Notes: generated from the letters alone by a model not told the origin. Positions 42,940 through 52,843 are shown, counted from the first letter of the stretch. The stretch is DNA of 64,000 nt from Ilumatobacter_A sp045106645 (GCA_045106645.1 JBGCEY010000032.1:13392-77391), one strand, 5' to 3'. A program made the numbers and translations.

Positions 42940-43725
42940 TCAGAGCAGGTGGCGAAGCTCGTCGAGAAGTTCCGCAACAGCGGCAGCGTCGGCGACTCGT
43001 CGCATGGCGATCGTCGGTCCCGAACCGACTTTCACGCTGACATCGCCATCGCCGAGCTGAGCAAACGCATCCTCGTCCGGAACGTCGTCGCCGAAGTAGA
43101 CCGTGGCTGAGGCTTCGAACTCCTCGCGGAGTTCGTCGAGTCCCCGGCCCTTGTCACTGGGACGGGCCATCAACTCCAAGACGTTGCTGCCCTCGTGGCA
43201 TTCGTGCCCGCTGAGCTCACGCTGGCGGTTTCGAGCCAGATCGATCGCCTGTCGTCCGAGCTCCGGGTCGGCCTCGCGAACGTGGATCACCACGCTCGTC
43301 GGCTTGCGTTCGACCCAGGCCCCCGGACCCGCGATCTCGGCTGCGTCGGAGACGATGGCATCGAGTTGGGCGAGGCGCCGCAGTTCGATGTCGGTGAGCG
43401 TTGGTGGAGATGCTCCCCGACGCTCTCCGCCGTAGCTGCCTGCCACCTCGACGCCATCGGCGAAGTCGAACTGGGCGAGTCCGTCGAGCGAACGGCCAGA
43501 GAGGATGGCGACGACGACGTGGTCGGCGCTGCTCAGTTCCGCGAGGTGCTCGCCGACACCGGGAAGCAGCGTCGAGTCATCAGCGTGATCCACGAGCGGA
43601 GCCAGCACCCCGTCGCAATCGAACACCAAGAGCAGAGGGTGCTTCAGCGCGGCAATCTCTGCTGCGAGCTTCGCTGGCTCGGCGTCAACGGTGTTCGTTC
43701 GGTCGGATGGCACAGGAATGCTCAC
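42940..43725 (-). CDS. otsB: trehalose-6-phosphate phosphatase
   Basis: The 261-residue HAD phosphatase has DCDGVLAPL (nucleophile Asp and the following Asp at +2), VVAILSGRS, the KGRGLDELREE segment (Lys of motif III) and VYFGDDVPDEDAFAQL (metal-binding acidic pair), in the order of OtsB. It dephosphorylates trehalose-6-phosphate to trehalose. Its start overlaps the otsA stop by 4 bp (ATGA), so the pair forms one operon. Confidence 0.92.
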   Translation of the reverse strand: MSIPVPSDRTNTVDAEPAKLAAEIAALKHPLLLVFDCDGVLAPLVDHADDSTLLPGVGEHLAELSSADHVVVAILSGRSLDGLAQFDFADGVEVAGSYGGERRGASPPTLTDIELRRLAQLDAIVSDAAEIAGPGAWVERKPTSVVIHVREADPELGRQAIDLARNRQRELSGHECHEGSNVLELMARPSDKGRGLDELREEFEASATVYFGDDVPDEDAFAQLGDGDVSVKVGSGPTIAMRRVADAAAVAELLDELRHLL

Positions 43726-45182
43726 GAGCGGTTCGAGTCGTCGACTGGCGAGAGCTCGGAGAGAAATCGATCAGCCCATCCTTGGACATCGCTCTTGCGG
43801 ATTTGGTCGCGGAGCCCGGCCATGCGGCCGCGCCGCTCGTGGCGGTGCATCTCCACGGCCTCGACGATTGCGTCTTGGAGCGCGAGATCATCGTGTGGGT
43901 TCACCTGGACGGCATCGGTGAGTTCATCGGCGGCGCCTGCGAACTCGGAGAGTACGAGCACCCCGTCACCGTCGATATGCGCAGCGCTGTACTCCTTGGC
44001 GACCAGGTTCATGCCGTCTCGAAACGGGGTGACGAGCATCACGTCACCGGCGCGATACAGCGCCACCAGCTCGTCGTACGGGAGCGATTGATACAGGTAA
44101 TGCACCACGGGGAGCCCGAGGCTGCTGAAGCGACCGTTGATCGAGCCGACCAGTCGCTCGATCTCGGCTCGTTCGTCCTTGTAGTGCTCGACCGCCTCTC
44201 GGGTCGGCGTTGCCACCTGCACCATCACGTGGCGACTCGGATCGAGCCGACCGTCCTCGAGGAGTTGGGCAAACGCCTTCAACCGAAGTCCGATTCCCTT
44301 CGTGTAGTCGAGGCGGTCGACACCGAGCATGATCACTTCGGGGTCGCCCAGGCGTGCACGGATCTGGCTCGTGCGCTGGCGAGTCGCTCGTCCAGAGGCA
44401 ATCTCTTCGACCTCGTCGACGTCGATCGAGATCGGGAACTCAGATGCTCTGACGATGCGTCCTCGGTAGTGGATCGTGTCCTCGCCGACCTCGACGTCGA
44501 GGAGCTGATCGACCGTGGCGAGGAAGTTCTGAGCATCGCGTGGACGCTGAAAGCCGACGAGGTCGCAGCCCAGCAAGCCGGAGACGATTTCGTCGCGCCA
44601 CGGGATACGGGTGAACAAGTCGACGCCCGGGAACGGGATGTGGAGGAAGAAGCCGATGATGAGATCTGGCCGTTGCTCGCGCAACATTCCGGGCACGAGC
44701 TGGAGCTGATAGTCGTGCACCCACACCACCGCGTTCGGCGGGGCGATTCCGGCAAGGGTGTCGGCGAACCTCTGGTTGACCGCCGTGTACGCATCCCACT
44801 GTTCGACGCTGTACGTCGACTCTCGAAGCGCATCGTGGTACAGCGGCCAGAGCGCGTCGTTCGAGAAGCCCTCGTAGTAGAGCTCGACTTCGTTCTCGGT
44901 GATCAAGACCGGATGAAGCTCCACGCCTTCGACGCTGAACGGGTCTGCCTCATCGTCAGCGTTCCCGGTCCACCCAACCCAGGTGCCACCGCTTTCGCGG
45001 AGCATCGGGTAGATCGCCCGAACCAGCCCACCTGGCGAGGGGGACCAGTCGCCACCTTCGGTCCGCATGACCGGAAGACGATTTGCTGCGACGATGATCG
45101 GCCGATGCTCGTCCGCGTCGGGGCCAGCGCTCGGATCGACGTGTGCACCGGCGGTGGGGTCAGGCCATGTGGCTTCGGACAT
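43722..45182 (-). CDS. otsA: trehalose-6-phosphate synthase
   Basis: The 486-residue GT20 enzyme begins IIVAANRLPVMRTEGGDWSPSPGGLVRAIYP after a short tail, then VGWTGN, VWVHDYQLQLVPGMLRE, IGFFLHIPFPG, GVDRLDYTKGIGLRLKAF and DGMNLVAKEY, the classic order of OtsA motifs for UDP-glucose and glucose-6-phosphate binding. Trehalose serves as osmoprotectant and carbon reserve. It starts with ATG at 45182 and otsB follows. Confidence 0.93.
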   Translation of the reverse strand: MSEATWPDPTAGAHVDPSAGPDADEHRPIIVAANRLPVMRTEGGDWSPSPGGLVRAIYPMLRESGGTWVGWTGNADDEADPFSVEGVELHPVLITENEVELYYEGFSNDALWPLYHDALRESTYSVEQWDAYTAVNQRFADTLAGIAPPNAVVWVHDYQLQLVPGMLREQRPDLIIGFFLHIPFPGVDLFTRIPWRDEIVSGLLGCDLVGFQRPRDAQNFLATVDQLLDVEVGEDTIHYRGRIVRASEFPISIDVDEVEEIASGRATRQRTSQIRARLGDPEVIMLGVDRLDYTKGIGLRLKAFAQLLEDGRLDPSRHVMVQVATPTREAVEHYKDERAEIERLVGSINGRFSSLGLPVVHYLYQSLPYDELVALYRAGDVMLVTPFRDGMNLVAKEYSAAHIDGDGVLVLSEFAGAADELTDAVQVNPHDDLALQDAIVEAVEMHRHERRGRMAGLRDQIRKSDVQGWADRFLSELSPVDDSNRS

Positions 45183-45236
45183 TGCTCCAGGATGGCATGC
45201 GCGGTCGTCTACGAGACGGTGTCGGCGGTTGTCCTG

Positions 45237-45392
45237 TTACTTCTTTGCGGGGATGACCGCCATGATGATCCAGCCAATGAAGCCGAGAAAGAAGCCGAGC
45301 ACGGCTCCCAGCACGGCATACCCCTTCGGCTTGCCGATGAAGTAGCCGACGACCGGCCCGACGATGGCGAACAGCAGAAACAGAATTTCCAT
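45237..45392 (-). CDS. 51-residue small membrane protein
   Basis: This short frame encodes MEILFLLFAIVGPVVGYFIG, a KPKG turn, AVLGAVLGFFLGFIGWIIMAVI and a basic PAKK end, so it should be a two-helix membrane protein of unknown function. It begins 12 bp after the transsulfuration gene stop and ends 54 bp before otsA. The clear hydrophobic-turn-hydrophobic pattern argues that it is real. Confidence 0.7.
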   Translation of the reverse strand: MEILFLLFAIVGPVVGYFIGKPKGYAVLGAVLGFFLGFIGWIIMAVIPAKK

Positions 45393-45404
45393 CGGGACAG
45401 TCTG

Positions 45405-46592
45405 TCAGATCGTGTCGAGTGCGCCAGCCAAGTCGTCCACGAGGTCGGACGAGTCCTCGATGCCGACCGACAGTCGCACGAGATTGTCAGGCACCTCGAG
45501 GGGTGAGCCAGCAGCCGACATGTGGGTCATCGCACCGGGATGTTCGATCAGGCTTTCCACCGCACCGAGGGATTCGGCGAGCGTGAAGATCGACGTTGCA
45601 TCGGCAACGCGCATCGCTGCGTCTTTGCCAGCTTTGACCTGGAACGAGACCATTCCGCCAAAGTCACTCATCTGCTTGGCGGCGGCTGCGTGGCCGGGGT
45701 GGTCTGGAAGCTGTGGATACAACACCCGCTCGATCTTGGGATGATCGACGAGAAGGTCGACCACGGCGCGGGCATTCTGGCAGTGGCGGTCCATTCGCAC
45801 CGCCAAGGTCTTCACGCCCCGCAGCACCATGTAGCTGTCGAACGGAGCGGGCACCGCGCCGGCAGCGTTCTGGGTGTATGCAATCCGCTCGGCGTACTCG
45901 TCGTTGGAGGTCGCAACGAAGCCACCGACCACGTCGCTGTGGCCACCGAGGTACTTCGTTGCTGAATGGACCACGATGTCGGCGCCGAGCGTGATCGGCT
46001 GCTGCAGATACGGCGTGGCAAACGTGTTGTCCACGACCACGATCGCACCGCGCTCGTGAGCAATCGAGGCGATGGCTTCGATGTCGAAGCACGTGAGGAG
46101 GGGGTTGGTCGGCGTTTCGAGCCAGATCATCCCGGTGTCATCTGGCCAGTTCGCCCGCAGCCCGTCGATGTCGGTGAGGTCAACGGCAGTCCACGGAAAG
46201 CCCATTGGTTCCCACACCTTCGCAATGAGGCGGAAGGTGCCGCCGTACGCATCGTTGCCGAGCAGAATCCGCTTGCCGCCGGCATGGGGTGGTGTGAGGA
46301 GGCGCAAGATGTTGTCTTCGGCAGCGAGGCCACTGGCGAAGGACATGCCGTAGCGCGCCTGCTCCAGCGAGGCGATCTGGGCGTCCACTGCCGTTCGGGT
46401 GGGGTTACCCGAACGTGAGTATTCGAAGCCCTTGTGGTTGCCGACCCCGTCTTGAGCAAACGTGGTGGACAGCGAGATCGGCACGACCACGGCACCTGTG
46501 ACCGGGTCAGGATCCTGGCCGGCGTGGATGGCCCTGGTGGAGAAGCCCTGCAAACCGGACGCTTGGTCGGACTTGTCGTGTTGATCGGTCAT
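45405..46592 (-). CDS. cystathionine gamma-synthase/lyase-like PLP enzyme
   Basis: The 395-residue protein matches the Cys/Met metabolism PLP family: YSRSGNPTR, YGMSFASGLAAEDN, VVDNTFATPYLQQP and the PLP lysine Lys213 in HSATKYLGGHSDVVGG, with VRLSVGIEDSSDLV near the end. It either cleaves cystathionine to cysteine or synthesises it. Next to cystathionine beta-synthase, lyase activity in reverse transsulfuration is likely; sequence alone does not decide. It starts 4 bp after the beta-synthase stop, so the two form an operon. Confidence 0.88.
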   Translation of the reverse strand: MTDQHDKSDQASGLQGFSTRAIHAGQDPDPVTGAVVVPISLSTTFAQDGVGNHKGFEYSRSGNPTRTAVDAQIASLEQARYGMSFASGLAAEDNILRLLTPPHAGGKRILLGNDAYGGTFRLIAKVWEPMGFPWTAVDLTDIDGLRANWPDDTGMIWLETPTNPLLTCFDIEAIASIAHERGAIVVVDNTFATPYLQQPITLGADIVVHSATKYLGGHSDVVGGFVATSNDEYAERIAYTQNAAGAVPAPFDSYMVLRGVKTLAVRMDRHCQNARAVVDLLVDHPKIERVLYPQLPDHPGHAAAAKQMSDFGGMVSFQVKAGKDAAMRVADATSIFTLAESLGAVESLIEHPGAMTHMSAAGSPLEVPDNLVRLSVGIEDSSDLVDDLAGALDTI

Positions 46593-46596
46593 GGTG

Positions 46597-48021
46597 CTAT
46601 TCGGTCTCGTTCATTTCGGTGGCGATGGCAGTGAAGTAGGACAGCAGGTCGGACCGCGTGAGCACGCTCAACGGCTGACCACCTGACAGCACCAGCAACG
46701 CCGGAGCGGTCTCCAACATTCCCACCGCAAGCTCGACCTTCTGGCCAACGCCGATCGTGGGCAGCTTGGCGCTCATGACCTTTTCCACTTCGGTGCCCAT
46801 CGCACCCGGGTCTCGGTGGATCACATCCATCAGTTCGAGTTCGTCGACCGACCCGGACACCTCCGCATTCGCAAACGGCGGCGTGTTCTTGCACACGGGA
46901 AGCTGGCTGACTCCGTTGGCGCGCATGATTTCGATCGCGTCTCGAACCGGTTGGTGGGGGTTGACGTACAGGAGGTTCTCGATGGAAGCGTTGCGGGTGT
47001 CGAGGACGGCGCCCACGCACTGTTCGCATTCCTTGAGGAACCCGAAGTTCATCATCCAGTCCTCGTTGAAGACCGTCGAGAGGTAGCCGCGCCCAGAGTC
47101 GGGGTTGAACACGACGATGCACGCATCGTCGTCGGCCTCGCGAGCCACCTTCAACGCAGCTGCGACCGCGGTGCCACCGGAACCGCCGATGAGGATGCCT
47201 TCGGTCTCACTCACGTAGCGTGCGGTGAGGAAGCTCTCCTCGTCGCTGATCGGGATGACCTGGTCCCACAGGTCAGCGTCGTAGGCAGCAGGGAAGAAGT
47301 CTTCGCCGACGCCTTCCACGAGATACGGGCGTCCGGAACCACCTGAGAACACCGACGCTTCGGGGTCCGCGGCGATGATCTGGATGTCCGGGTTCATCTC
47401 CTTGAGGTAGCGGCCCGTACCAGTGAGTGAACCGCAGGTGCCGGCGCCCGCAATGAAGTGCGTGACCTTGCCACCGGTCTGGCGCCAGATTTCCGGCCCC
47501 GTGGTCTTGGTGTGCGCCACCGGATTGTGCGGGTTGGCGTACTGGTTCGGACGAAAAGCGTCGAGCTCGTGGGTGAGGCGCTCGGCCACGGAGTAGTAGC
47601 TGTTGGGATCTTCCGGCGCCACGGCAACGTCACAAACCACCACCTCGGCCCCGTACGCACGCAACAGGTCGACCTTTTCTTTGCCGACCTTCGTGGTCAT
47701 CACGAACACGCACTTGTACCCGCGCTGCGCTGCCACGATCGCCAATCCGACGCCGGTGTTGCCCGACGTGGGTTCGACGATGGTTCCACCGGGTTTGAGC
47801 TCGCCACTGGCTTCGGCTGCAAGGATCATCTCGAGCGCAGGGCGGTCCTTCGACGAGCCGCCGGGGTTGGTGACTTCATGCTTCATCACCAGCAGGTTCG
47901 TGATGCCTTGATCTTCGCTGACCCGCTTCATGCGAACCATCGGGGTTTCGCCGATGAGGTCGAGAACGGAGTCGACGATCTCCGTGCCCTCGAGGGCCGG
48001 GTGACGTTGCGTGTCGGTCAT
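46597..48021 (-). CDS. cystathionine beta-synthase with CBS domain pair
   Basis: The 474-residue enzyme has a PLP domain with Lys58 in GGSSKDRPALE, EPTSGNTGVGLAIV and IAGAGTCGSLTGTGRYLKE, and a C-terminal pair of CBS domains (about 340-465; LLYVNPHQPVRDAIEIMRANG, KLPTIGVGQKVE). It condenses serine or O-acetylserine with homocysteine or sulfide, and the CBS domains usually sense adenosyl ligands. The downstream gene supplies the next step to cysteine. Confidence 0.9.
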   Translation of the reverse strand: MTDTQRHPALEGTEIVDSVLDLIGETPMVRMKRVSEDQGITNLLVMKHEVTNPGGSSKDRPALEMILAAEASGELKPGGTIVEPTSGNTGVGLAIVAAQRGYKCVFVMTTKVGKEKVDLLRAYGAEVVVCDVAVAPEDPNSYYSVAERLTHELDAFRPNQYANPHNPVAHTKTTGPEIWRQTGGKVTHFIAGAGTCGSLTGTGRYLKEMNPDIQIIAADPEASVFSGGSGRPYLVEGVGEDFFPAAYDADLWDQVIPISDEESFLTARYVSETEGILIGGSGGTAVAAALKVAREADDDACIVVFNPDSGRGYLSTVFNEDWMMNFGFLKECEQCVGAVLDTRNASIENLLYVNPHQPVRDAIEIMRANGVSQLPVCKNTPPFANAEVSGSVDELELMDVIHRDPGAMGTEVEKVMSAKLPTIGVGQKVELAVGMLETAPALLVLSGGQPLSVLTRSDLLSYFTAIATEMNETE

Positions 48022-48104
48022 AGCCGGAACGTTACGCCGTCACGAGCCGAGCCGGCCACAGCTGCGAACTAGGGATTGTTGAACCGGGTTGAAACAAGCG
48101 TGGT

Positions 48105-48437
48105 TCAGCGGAAGATCTTGCCGAGCGCTCGACCGACGGCGCCGGGCTGGGGAGCCTCGAATCCTTCGGGCAGCAGGTGCGGTGCATGGGCTGCGAGGTG
48201 TGCAGCGAGATCGCGCGGCGATGGGTTGACCATGCCGACGCCACCCACGACGACCGTCGGCACGGTCTCGTTGCCATTGGCATGCTCGCGGACGATCGAC
48301 GCCTTGGCGGGCTCGTCCCAGATGTTGTGTTCGACGCGCTCGATTCCGAGCTTGTCGAGCTGTCCCCTGAGCGATGAGCAGAATCCACAGCCGGGGCGCC
48401 AGTAGAGATCGATCTGAGAAGCGGTGTCTGTTGCCAT
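48105..48437 (-). CDS. mycoredoxin-like glutaredoxin
   Basis: The 110-residue protein has a thioredoxin fold with CGFC (Cys17, Cys20) in LYWRPGCGFCSSLRGQL, then VPTVVVGG (cis-Pro region) and GMVNPSP. The motif and size suit a mycoredoxin, which reduces mycothiol mixed disulfides. It has an extended C-terminal tail. The start at 48437 was chosen over one three codons upstream because it gives the family-like ATDTASQID opening. It stands upstream of no obvious partner. Confidence 0.8.
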   Translation of the reverse strand: MATDTASQIDLYWRPGCGFCSSLRGQLDKLGIERVEHNIWDEPAKASIVREHANGNETVPTVVVGGVGMVNPSPRDLAAHLAAHAPHLLPEGFEAPQPGAVGRALGKIFR

Positions 48438-48500
48438 GCACCACATGCTAGGAACGTCGTTGCGCTCGCAAACGCACAGGTCGAGTTGTTTCCGGGGGCT

Positions 48501-51500
48501 TCAGACTTGTGCGCCGACGCGGATGGTCTCGTCTTCAGGGGTGAGGCCATCAGCAGCCAGCAGTTCGAGGCACCGTTCATGTGCTCGCCTCGCTCCGGCG
48601 CGGTCGCCAGATGTCGCCAGCGCACGGACGAGTGCTCGGTGTGCTCGGTCGGAGAGCGGTTCGGCGTCGACGGCACGGCGCGCCAGAGCAATCGCGTGCG
48701 CCACGTCGCCACGGGCTTCCAAGAGTTCGCTGGCTCGCGTGCACATCTCGACGTGATCGAGATGGAGTTTCATGCGGTGGTTGAACCCCCAGTCAGGGTC
48801 GAGCGCGTCGTCGAGGTAGGCACCGCGATACAGATCGATCGCACTGAGGCTGGCGCTCAGCGCATCGCCGGCGCGTCGATCGATGTCTGCTCGACGGGCA
48901 TTGCTCACCGCTCGTTCGAACTCGACCGAATCGATGACGAGACGGTCGCTCAGGAACAGCTCGAGTGATTCGCCTTCGGAACGAATGTGCCACGGCGGGC
49001 CGTCATCGGGTCCGTGTTCCAAGAGCGCTCGCAGATGGTTCAGCGTGGCGCGCAAGTTGTTACGCGCTGCGTTCTCGTCCTTGTCGGGCCACATCAATGC
49101 AGCGATCTCGTCACGGCGCAACCGCCGTCGGTGCACGAGCAGGAGCAGCAGCTCTCGGACCATCTTGCGTCGAATCGATGGAGCGTCTTGCTCTGGGACC
49201 GGGCCCACCTCGACTTGGGTCGCGCCGAGCACGCGGACGTGCGTGACGAGAGCCGGACGAGACGGGGTTCGGTCGAGTTCCTCGAGCGCGAGCGTCGCAA
49301 CGGCGCCATCGTGGCGTTCTGCGACCGCCCGAAGTGATCCGCGCGGGTCGATGGTCAGGCTCGCCAGGGCGGTTGCAGCGCTCAACACGCCACTGCTCAT
49401 CGCGCCGATTGCGAGTTCGGCGAGGTGCGGCTCGAAGGCCCACGTGCGGAGCCGATGCAGCTCGTGCCATGGCAACTTCGCAGCGAGGGATGTCGACCCG
49501 TGTTCGCGCATGGCAACCAACGCACGCCCCACGTCGGTGGCGAGGCGAAGGTCAGAACCTGCGGCTTCCTCGTCGAAAAAGGGCCGAGCCCGGGGGGTCA
49601 GCGTGTACAGCAGCGCCCCGAAGTTGCCGAATACATGACGTGCGAACCCGTCGAACGGACCGGTGGTCGGCAACGCCGTGTCGAGCAGCAGGGCGGCCCC
49701 AGCCTCGTCTCCGTCCAACAGTGCAATGACAGCCTCTGCTGCGACGACGCTGATCGCAGCCCATGAACCATCGGGTACCCGATCGCGTTGTGCAAGTGCA
49801 CGGTCGAGCATGTTGCGTGCTGCAGTGACCTCGCCCGCGCTCGCGTGCCACAGTGCAGCCGTTGCCGCACCTTCGACGAGGAAGTGCTGCTGTTGCTGGT
49901 GATCGTCGCTGGCTCGGTGGAGTTGGCGATCGGCTTCTCGTCTCGACGTTTCATCGAGGGTGCCGGTCCACCAGCGCATCAGCAACGCGAAGCCACCGCG
50001 CCGCTCGAGCACTCGCGAGTCATCGGCCGAGGTCAAGTCTTCGAGGGCGCGGAGCGACGCTTCGGCGCGGCCTGCGTGTCCGAGTTGAACGGCGCGGTAG
50101 TAGTCGGCCATCGCCGCAACCGGGGGGTAACTGCGCAGGGCGTCGTCACCCATGAGCGTGACCGCTTCGGCGGCCCGATTCGACAGCAACAGGAGCCATG
50201 ACTCGGTGAGCACTGCAGCGGCTGCGGCTCCGGTTCCACCCAGCGAATGAAGTCGGTCGAGTCGGTCGCGCGCCCCTTCCAGGCCGCGACGATCGCCCGA
50301 CCGGTAGGCCATGTCGCCGAGGCGGAGGAGTGCGAGCACGGTCACTTCTGGCCGGTCTTGCTCGGTGGCCACGTCGATGGCCCGCTGCAGTGGATCGTGC
50401 GCTCGCCGTGGCTCGGTGACGACGACGATGTCCGCGCGGAGCAACTCGGCTTCGGCGCAATGAAGCAGGCTGGGCGGTAGCGCGTCGAGCACGAAACGGC
50501 GATCGCCGATGCTGTGGACGAACGCAAGGTCGCGTGCCAACTCGGCCACGATGCTCAGGGTGAGTTCATCGTCGTCTGCTTGCACTGCAAGCGACACGGC
50601 CTCTCGCAACTGATTGCGTCGATGCAGCAATGCCGCGCCGGCACTCAGCGACGCGGCGCGATTCGTCTGGTCGAGGTCTGCCGTCAGCACACCGCGCCAG
50701 AGGTCGTGCAGCATCCATGTTCCGTCGGGCGCACTCGTGGTGAGAGGGAGATCGTGGAACAGCTCTCGTGCGGATCCGGTGAACTCTGTTGCAACGTGCA
50801 CCAGTTCATCGTCGACCCGGTCATGGACCGCAAGGCAGCGCAGCGCCCTCACGCGCTCGGGTGCCAAACCGGCGAGTACTTCTTCGGCAACGAACTCGTG
50901 CGCCCCGGCAATGCCCGCTTGGGCTTCGAGCTCGACGAGTGCGGGCCAACCATGGTCGTCCAGTGCAGTGCGTTCGACGTTGCGCAGTCGCGCGAATTCG
51001 TCGATCTCTTCCGAGGTGAAGGCGAGCGTTGCTTCGTCCATTTCGATCGCTTCACCGCGGGCCAGCAGCCGAGACAACGTCAGCTCGTGAAAGCCTCGGC
51101 CGCTGTAGATGACGTCGGCGTTGTCGGGAAGGTTCAGCACGAGGTCGTTCAGGGTCTCCCAACCGGAACCGCCCGGGGCCAGCAGGTGAATGTCGTCGAC
51201 GATCACGGTGATGTACACGGGACTGAGATGCCAGATCTGATCGGCGAGTGACACCTCGGTGAGATTCGTCGTCGACGAGTGATCGTCATTGGTCTGGCGC
51301 ACGGTGAGCAGGTCTGCGAGCTGGCGGAGATCCGTTGCAATCGCGTTGAAGAGCTCGTCGCCGTTCGGGTCGGTGGGGCTGACTCGATGAGTGATGTACC
51401 GAACGCGATCGATCGTCACCGGGTCGTTCACGGCCTGCTTCAGCAGCGTGCTCTTGCCGAAACCGGCACCGGCTGAGATCACCGTGGCGGTGCGACCGAG

Positions 51501-51608
51501 ACGTGACGCCATGACGTCGAGCAATCGCGGGCGACGGAGCATGTCTCGACCCGGCACGGTGTCGCGGCGGCGGTTCGGGCTGTCCGAAGGATTCGCACTC
51601 ACTGCCAA
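48501..51608 (-). CDS. very large ATPase-TPR-BTAD transcription regulator
   Basis: The 1035-residue protein begins with a P-loop NTPase (VISAGAGFGKSTLLKQA Walker A near 40; TVIVDDIHLL Walker B) of the MalT/STAND type. It continues through a long alpha-solenoid of TPR-like helices (about 300-780), a DNA-binding winged helix (about 800-880, VRVLGATQVEV...RRKMVRELLLLLVHRRRLRRDEIAALMWPD) and a BTAD domain (about 900-1030) like SARP activators. It would sense a signal through the helical repeats and activate genes. Its target is unknown. A TTG or the adjacent GTG are both possible starts. Confidence 0.8.
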   Translation of the reverse strand: MAVSANPSDSPNRRRDTVPGRDMLRRPRLLDVMASRLGRTATVISAGAGFGKSTLLKQAVNDPVTIDRVRYITHRVSPTDPNGDELFNAIATDLRQLADLLTVRQTNDDHSSTTNLTEVSLADQIWHLSPVYITVIVDDIHLLAPGGSGWETLNDLVLNLPDNADVIYSGRGFHELTLSRLLARGEAIEMDEATLAFTSEEIDEFARLRNVERTALDDHGWPALVELEAQAGIAGAHEFVAEEVLAGLAPERVRALRCLAVHDRVDDELVHVATEFTGSARELFHDLPLTTSAPDGTWMLHDLWRGVLTADLDQTNRAASLSAGAALLHRRNQLREAVSLAVQADDDELTLSIVAELARDLAFVHSIGDRRFVLDALPPSLLHCAEAELLRADIVVVTEPRRAHDPLQRAIDVATEQDRPEVTVLALLRLGDMAYRSGDRRGLEGARDRLDRLHSLGGTGAAAAAVLTESWLLLLSNRAAEAVTLMGDDALRSYPPVAAMADYYRAVQLGHAGRAEASLRALEDLTSADDSRVLERRGGFALLMRWWTGTLDETSRREADRQLHRASDDHQQQQHFLVEGAATAALWHASAGEVTAARNMLDRALAQRDRVPDGSWAAISVVAAEAVIALLDGDEAGAALLLDTALPTTGPFDGFARHVFGNFGALLYTLTPRARPFFDEEAAGSDLRLATDVGRALVAMREHGSTSLAAKLPWHELHRLRTWAFEPHLAELAIGAMSSGVLSAATALASLTIDPRGSLRAVAERHDGAVATLALEELDRTPSRPALVTHVRVLGATQVEVGPVPEQDAPSIRRKMVRELLLLLVHRRRLRRDEIAALMWPDKDENAARNNLRATLNHLRALLEHGPDDGPPWHIRSEGESLELFLSDRLVIDSVEFERAVSNARRADIDRRAGDALSASLSAIDLYRGAYLDDALDPDWGFNHRMKLHLDHVEMCTRASELLEARGDVAHAIALARRAVDAEPLSDRAHRALVRALATSGDRAGARRAHERCLELLAADGLTPEDETIRVGAQV

Positions 51609-51724
51609 TCAATCTAGAAGACGACCGGCCCTCCCCGCGATCCCCGGGTCCTCACGAGCGGGCGGCGTGCACGAACACGTGGCCCCGGATGGAAGCAGTG
51701 ACGTCCGGCTGGCAGAATCGCATC

Positions 51725-52843
51725 ATGAGTGCGCCCACCCTCGACACCTCGGTCTACCTCGAACGAATGGCGAGGGTTCGCACGGCCATGGCGGAACATG
51801 ACATCGACACGGTGCTGCTGTCGGTCGGCCACGACATGCCTTACCTCAGCGGCTATCTCGCCATGCCGCTTGAACGGCTCACCATGCTGGTCGTGCCCCG
51901 TGATGGCGAAGCCACGATGGTGATCCCCGAACTGGAAGCCGCTCGCGTGGAAGATCAGCCCGGTGTGTTCTCGCTGCTGCCATGGCGTGAGACCGACGAC
52001 CCATCGGCAATCGTCGGCAGGCTCGCACGGGGCTCCAAGCGGTTGGCCATCGGCGACCAGATGTGGGCTCGATTCCTCGTCGAGCTGCTGCCGCACCTTC
52101 CCGGCGCGGTGTACGAACGATCGGTGGACGTGGTGGGGGCATTGCGGATGCGCAAAGACCACGCCGAGATCGATGCGCTGGCCGCCGCAGGTTCGGCTGT
52201 GGACAAGATCGCGGGTGAATTGCAGCGCGGGGAGATTCCGCTCGTGGGCCAGACCGAGGCGCAGGTGTCAGCGCACCTGGGCCGGCGCATCGTCGAAGAG
52301 GGGCATCACAAGGTCAACTTCGCGATCGTGGCCGCCGGTGAGAACGCGTCGAGCCCGCACCATCACCCCGGTGGTCGAGTGATCCGTGAAAACGAGATCG
52401 TGCTCACGGATTTCGGCGGCACGATGAACGGGTACTGCTCGGACACGACGCGCTGCGTTTTCACCGGTGACATCGCCGCAGACGTCGCCGAGGCCTACGC
52501 GGTGCTCCACGAAGCCCAAGCTGCTGCAACGCTGGCAGCAACCGTCGGGACGGCCTGCGAAGACGTCGACCGAGCTGCCCGCTCGGTCATCGCCGACGCC
52601 GGATACGGCGAGTACTTCATCCATCGCACCGGTCATGGCATCGGTCTCGAGGCCCACGAAGACCCGTACATCGTGGAAGGCAACCGGGTGCCGCTCGAGG
52701 CAGGGCACGCCTTCAGTATCGAGCCGGGCATCTACGTTCCGGGTCGGTGGGGAATGCGCCTCGAGGACATCGCCGTGGCCACGGCCGACGGCTGCCGGAG
52801 CCTCAACAACTCGGACCGCAACCTCGTCTCCGTGGTGGCTTGA
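51725..52843 (+). CDS. M24 family metallopeptidase (Xaa-Pro aminopeptidase-like)
   Basis: The 372-residue protein has an N-terminal creatinase-like domain (about 1-135) and a pita-bread C-terminal domain with metal ligands in VLTDFGG (Asp), DTTRCVF (Asp), HGIGLEAHEDP (His), SIEPGIY (Glu) and RLEDIAV (Glu). It cleaves N-terminal residues next to proline or related peptides. The ATG at 51725 was chosen over an upstream start (51689) because its segment MSAPTLDTSVYLERM begins the domain. It diverges from the large regulator gene. Confidence 0.87.
   Translation: MSAPTLDTSVYLERMARVRTAMAEHDIDTVLLSVGHDMPYLSGYLAMPLERLTMLVVPRDGEATMVIPELEAARVEDQPGVFSLLPWRETDDPSAIVGRLARGSKRLAIGDQMWARFLVELLPHLPGAVYERSVDVVGALRMRKDHAEIDALAAAGSAVDKIAGELQRGEIPLVGQTEAQVSAHLGRRIVEEGHHKVNFAIVAAGENASSPHHHPGGRVIRENEIVLTDFGGTMNGYCSDTTRCVFTGDIAADVAEAYAVLHEAQAAATLAATVGTACEDVDRAARSVIADAGYGEYFIHRTGHGIGLEAHEDPYIVEGNRVPLEAGHAFSIEPGIYVPGRWGMRLEDIAVATADGCRSLNNSDRNLVSVVA

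Noticed and set aside
43401..45506. A 701-residue plus-strand open frame
   Set aside because: It is antisense to otsA and otsB, whose motifs are certain; long open antisense frames are common in high-GC DNA.
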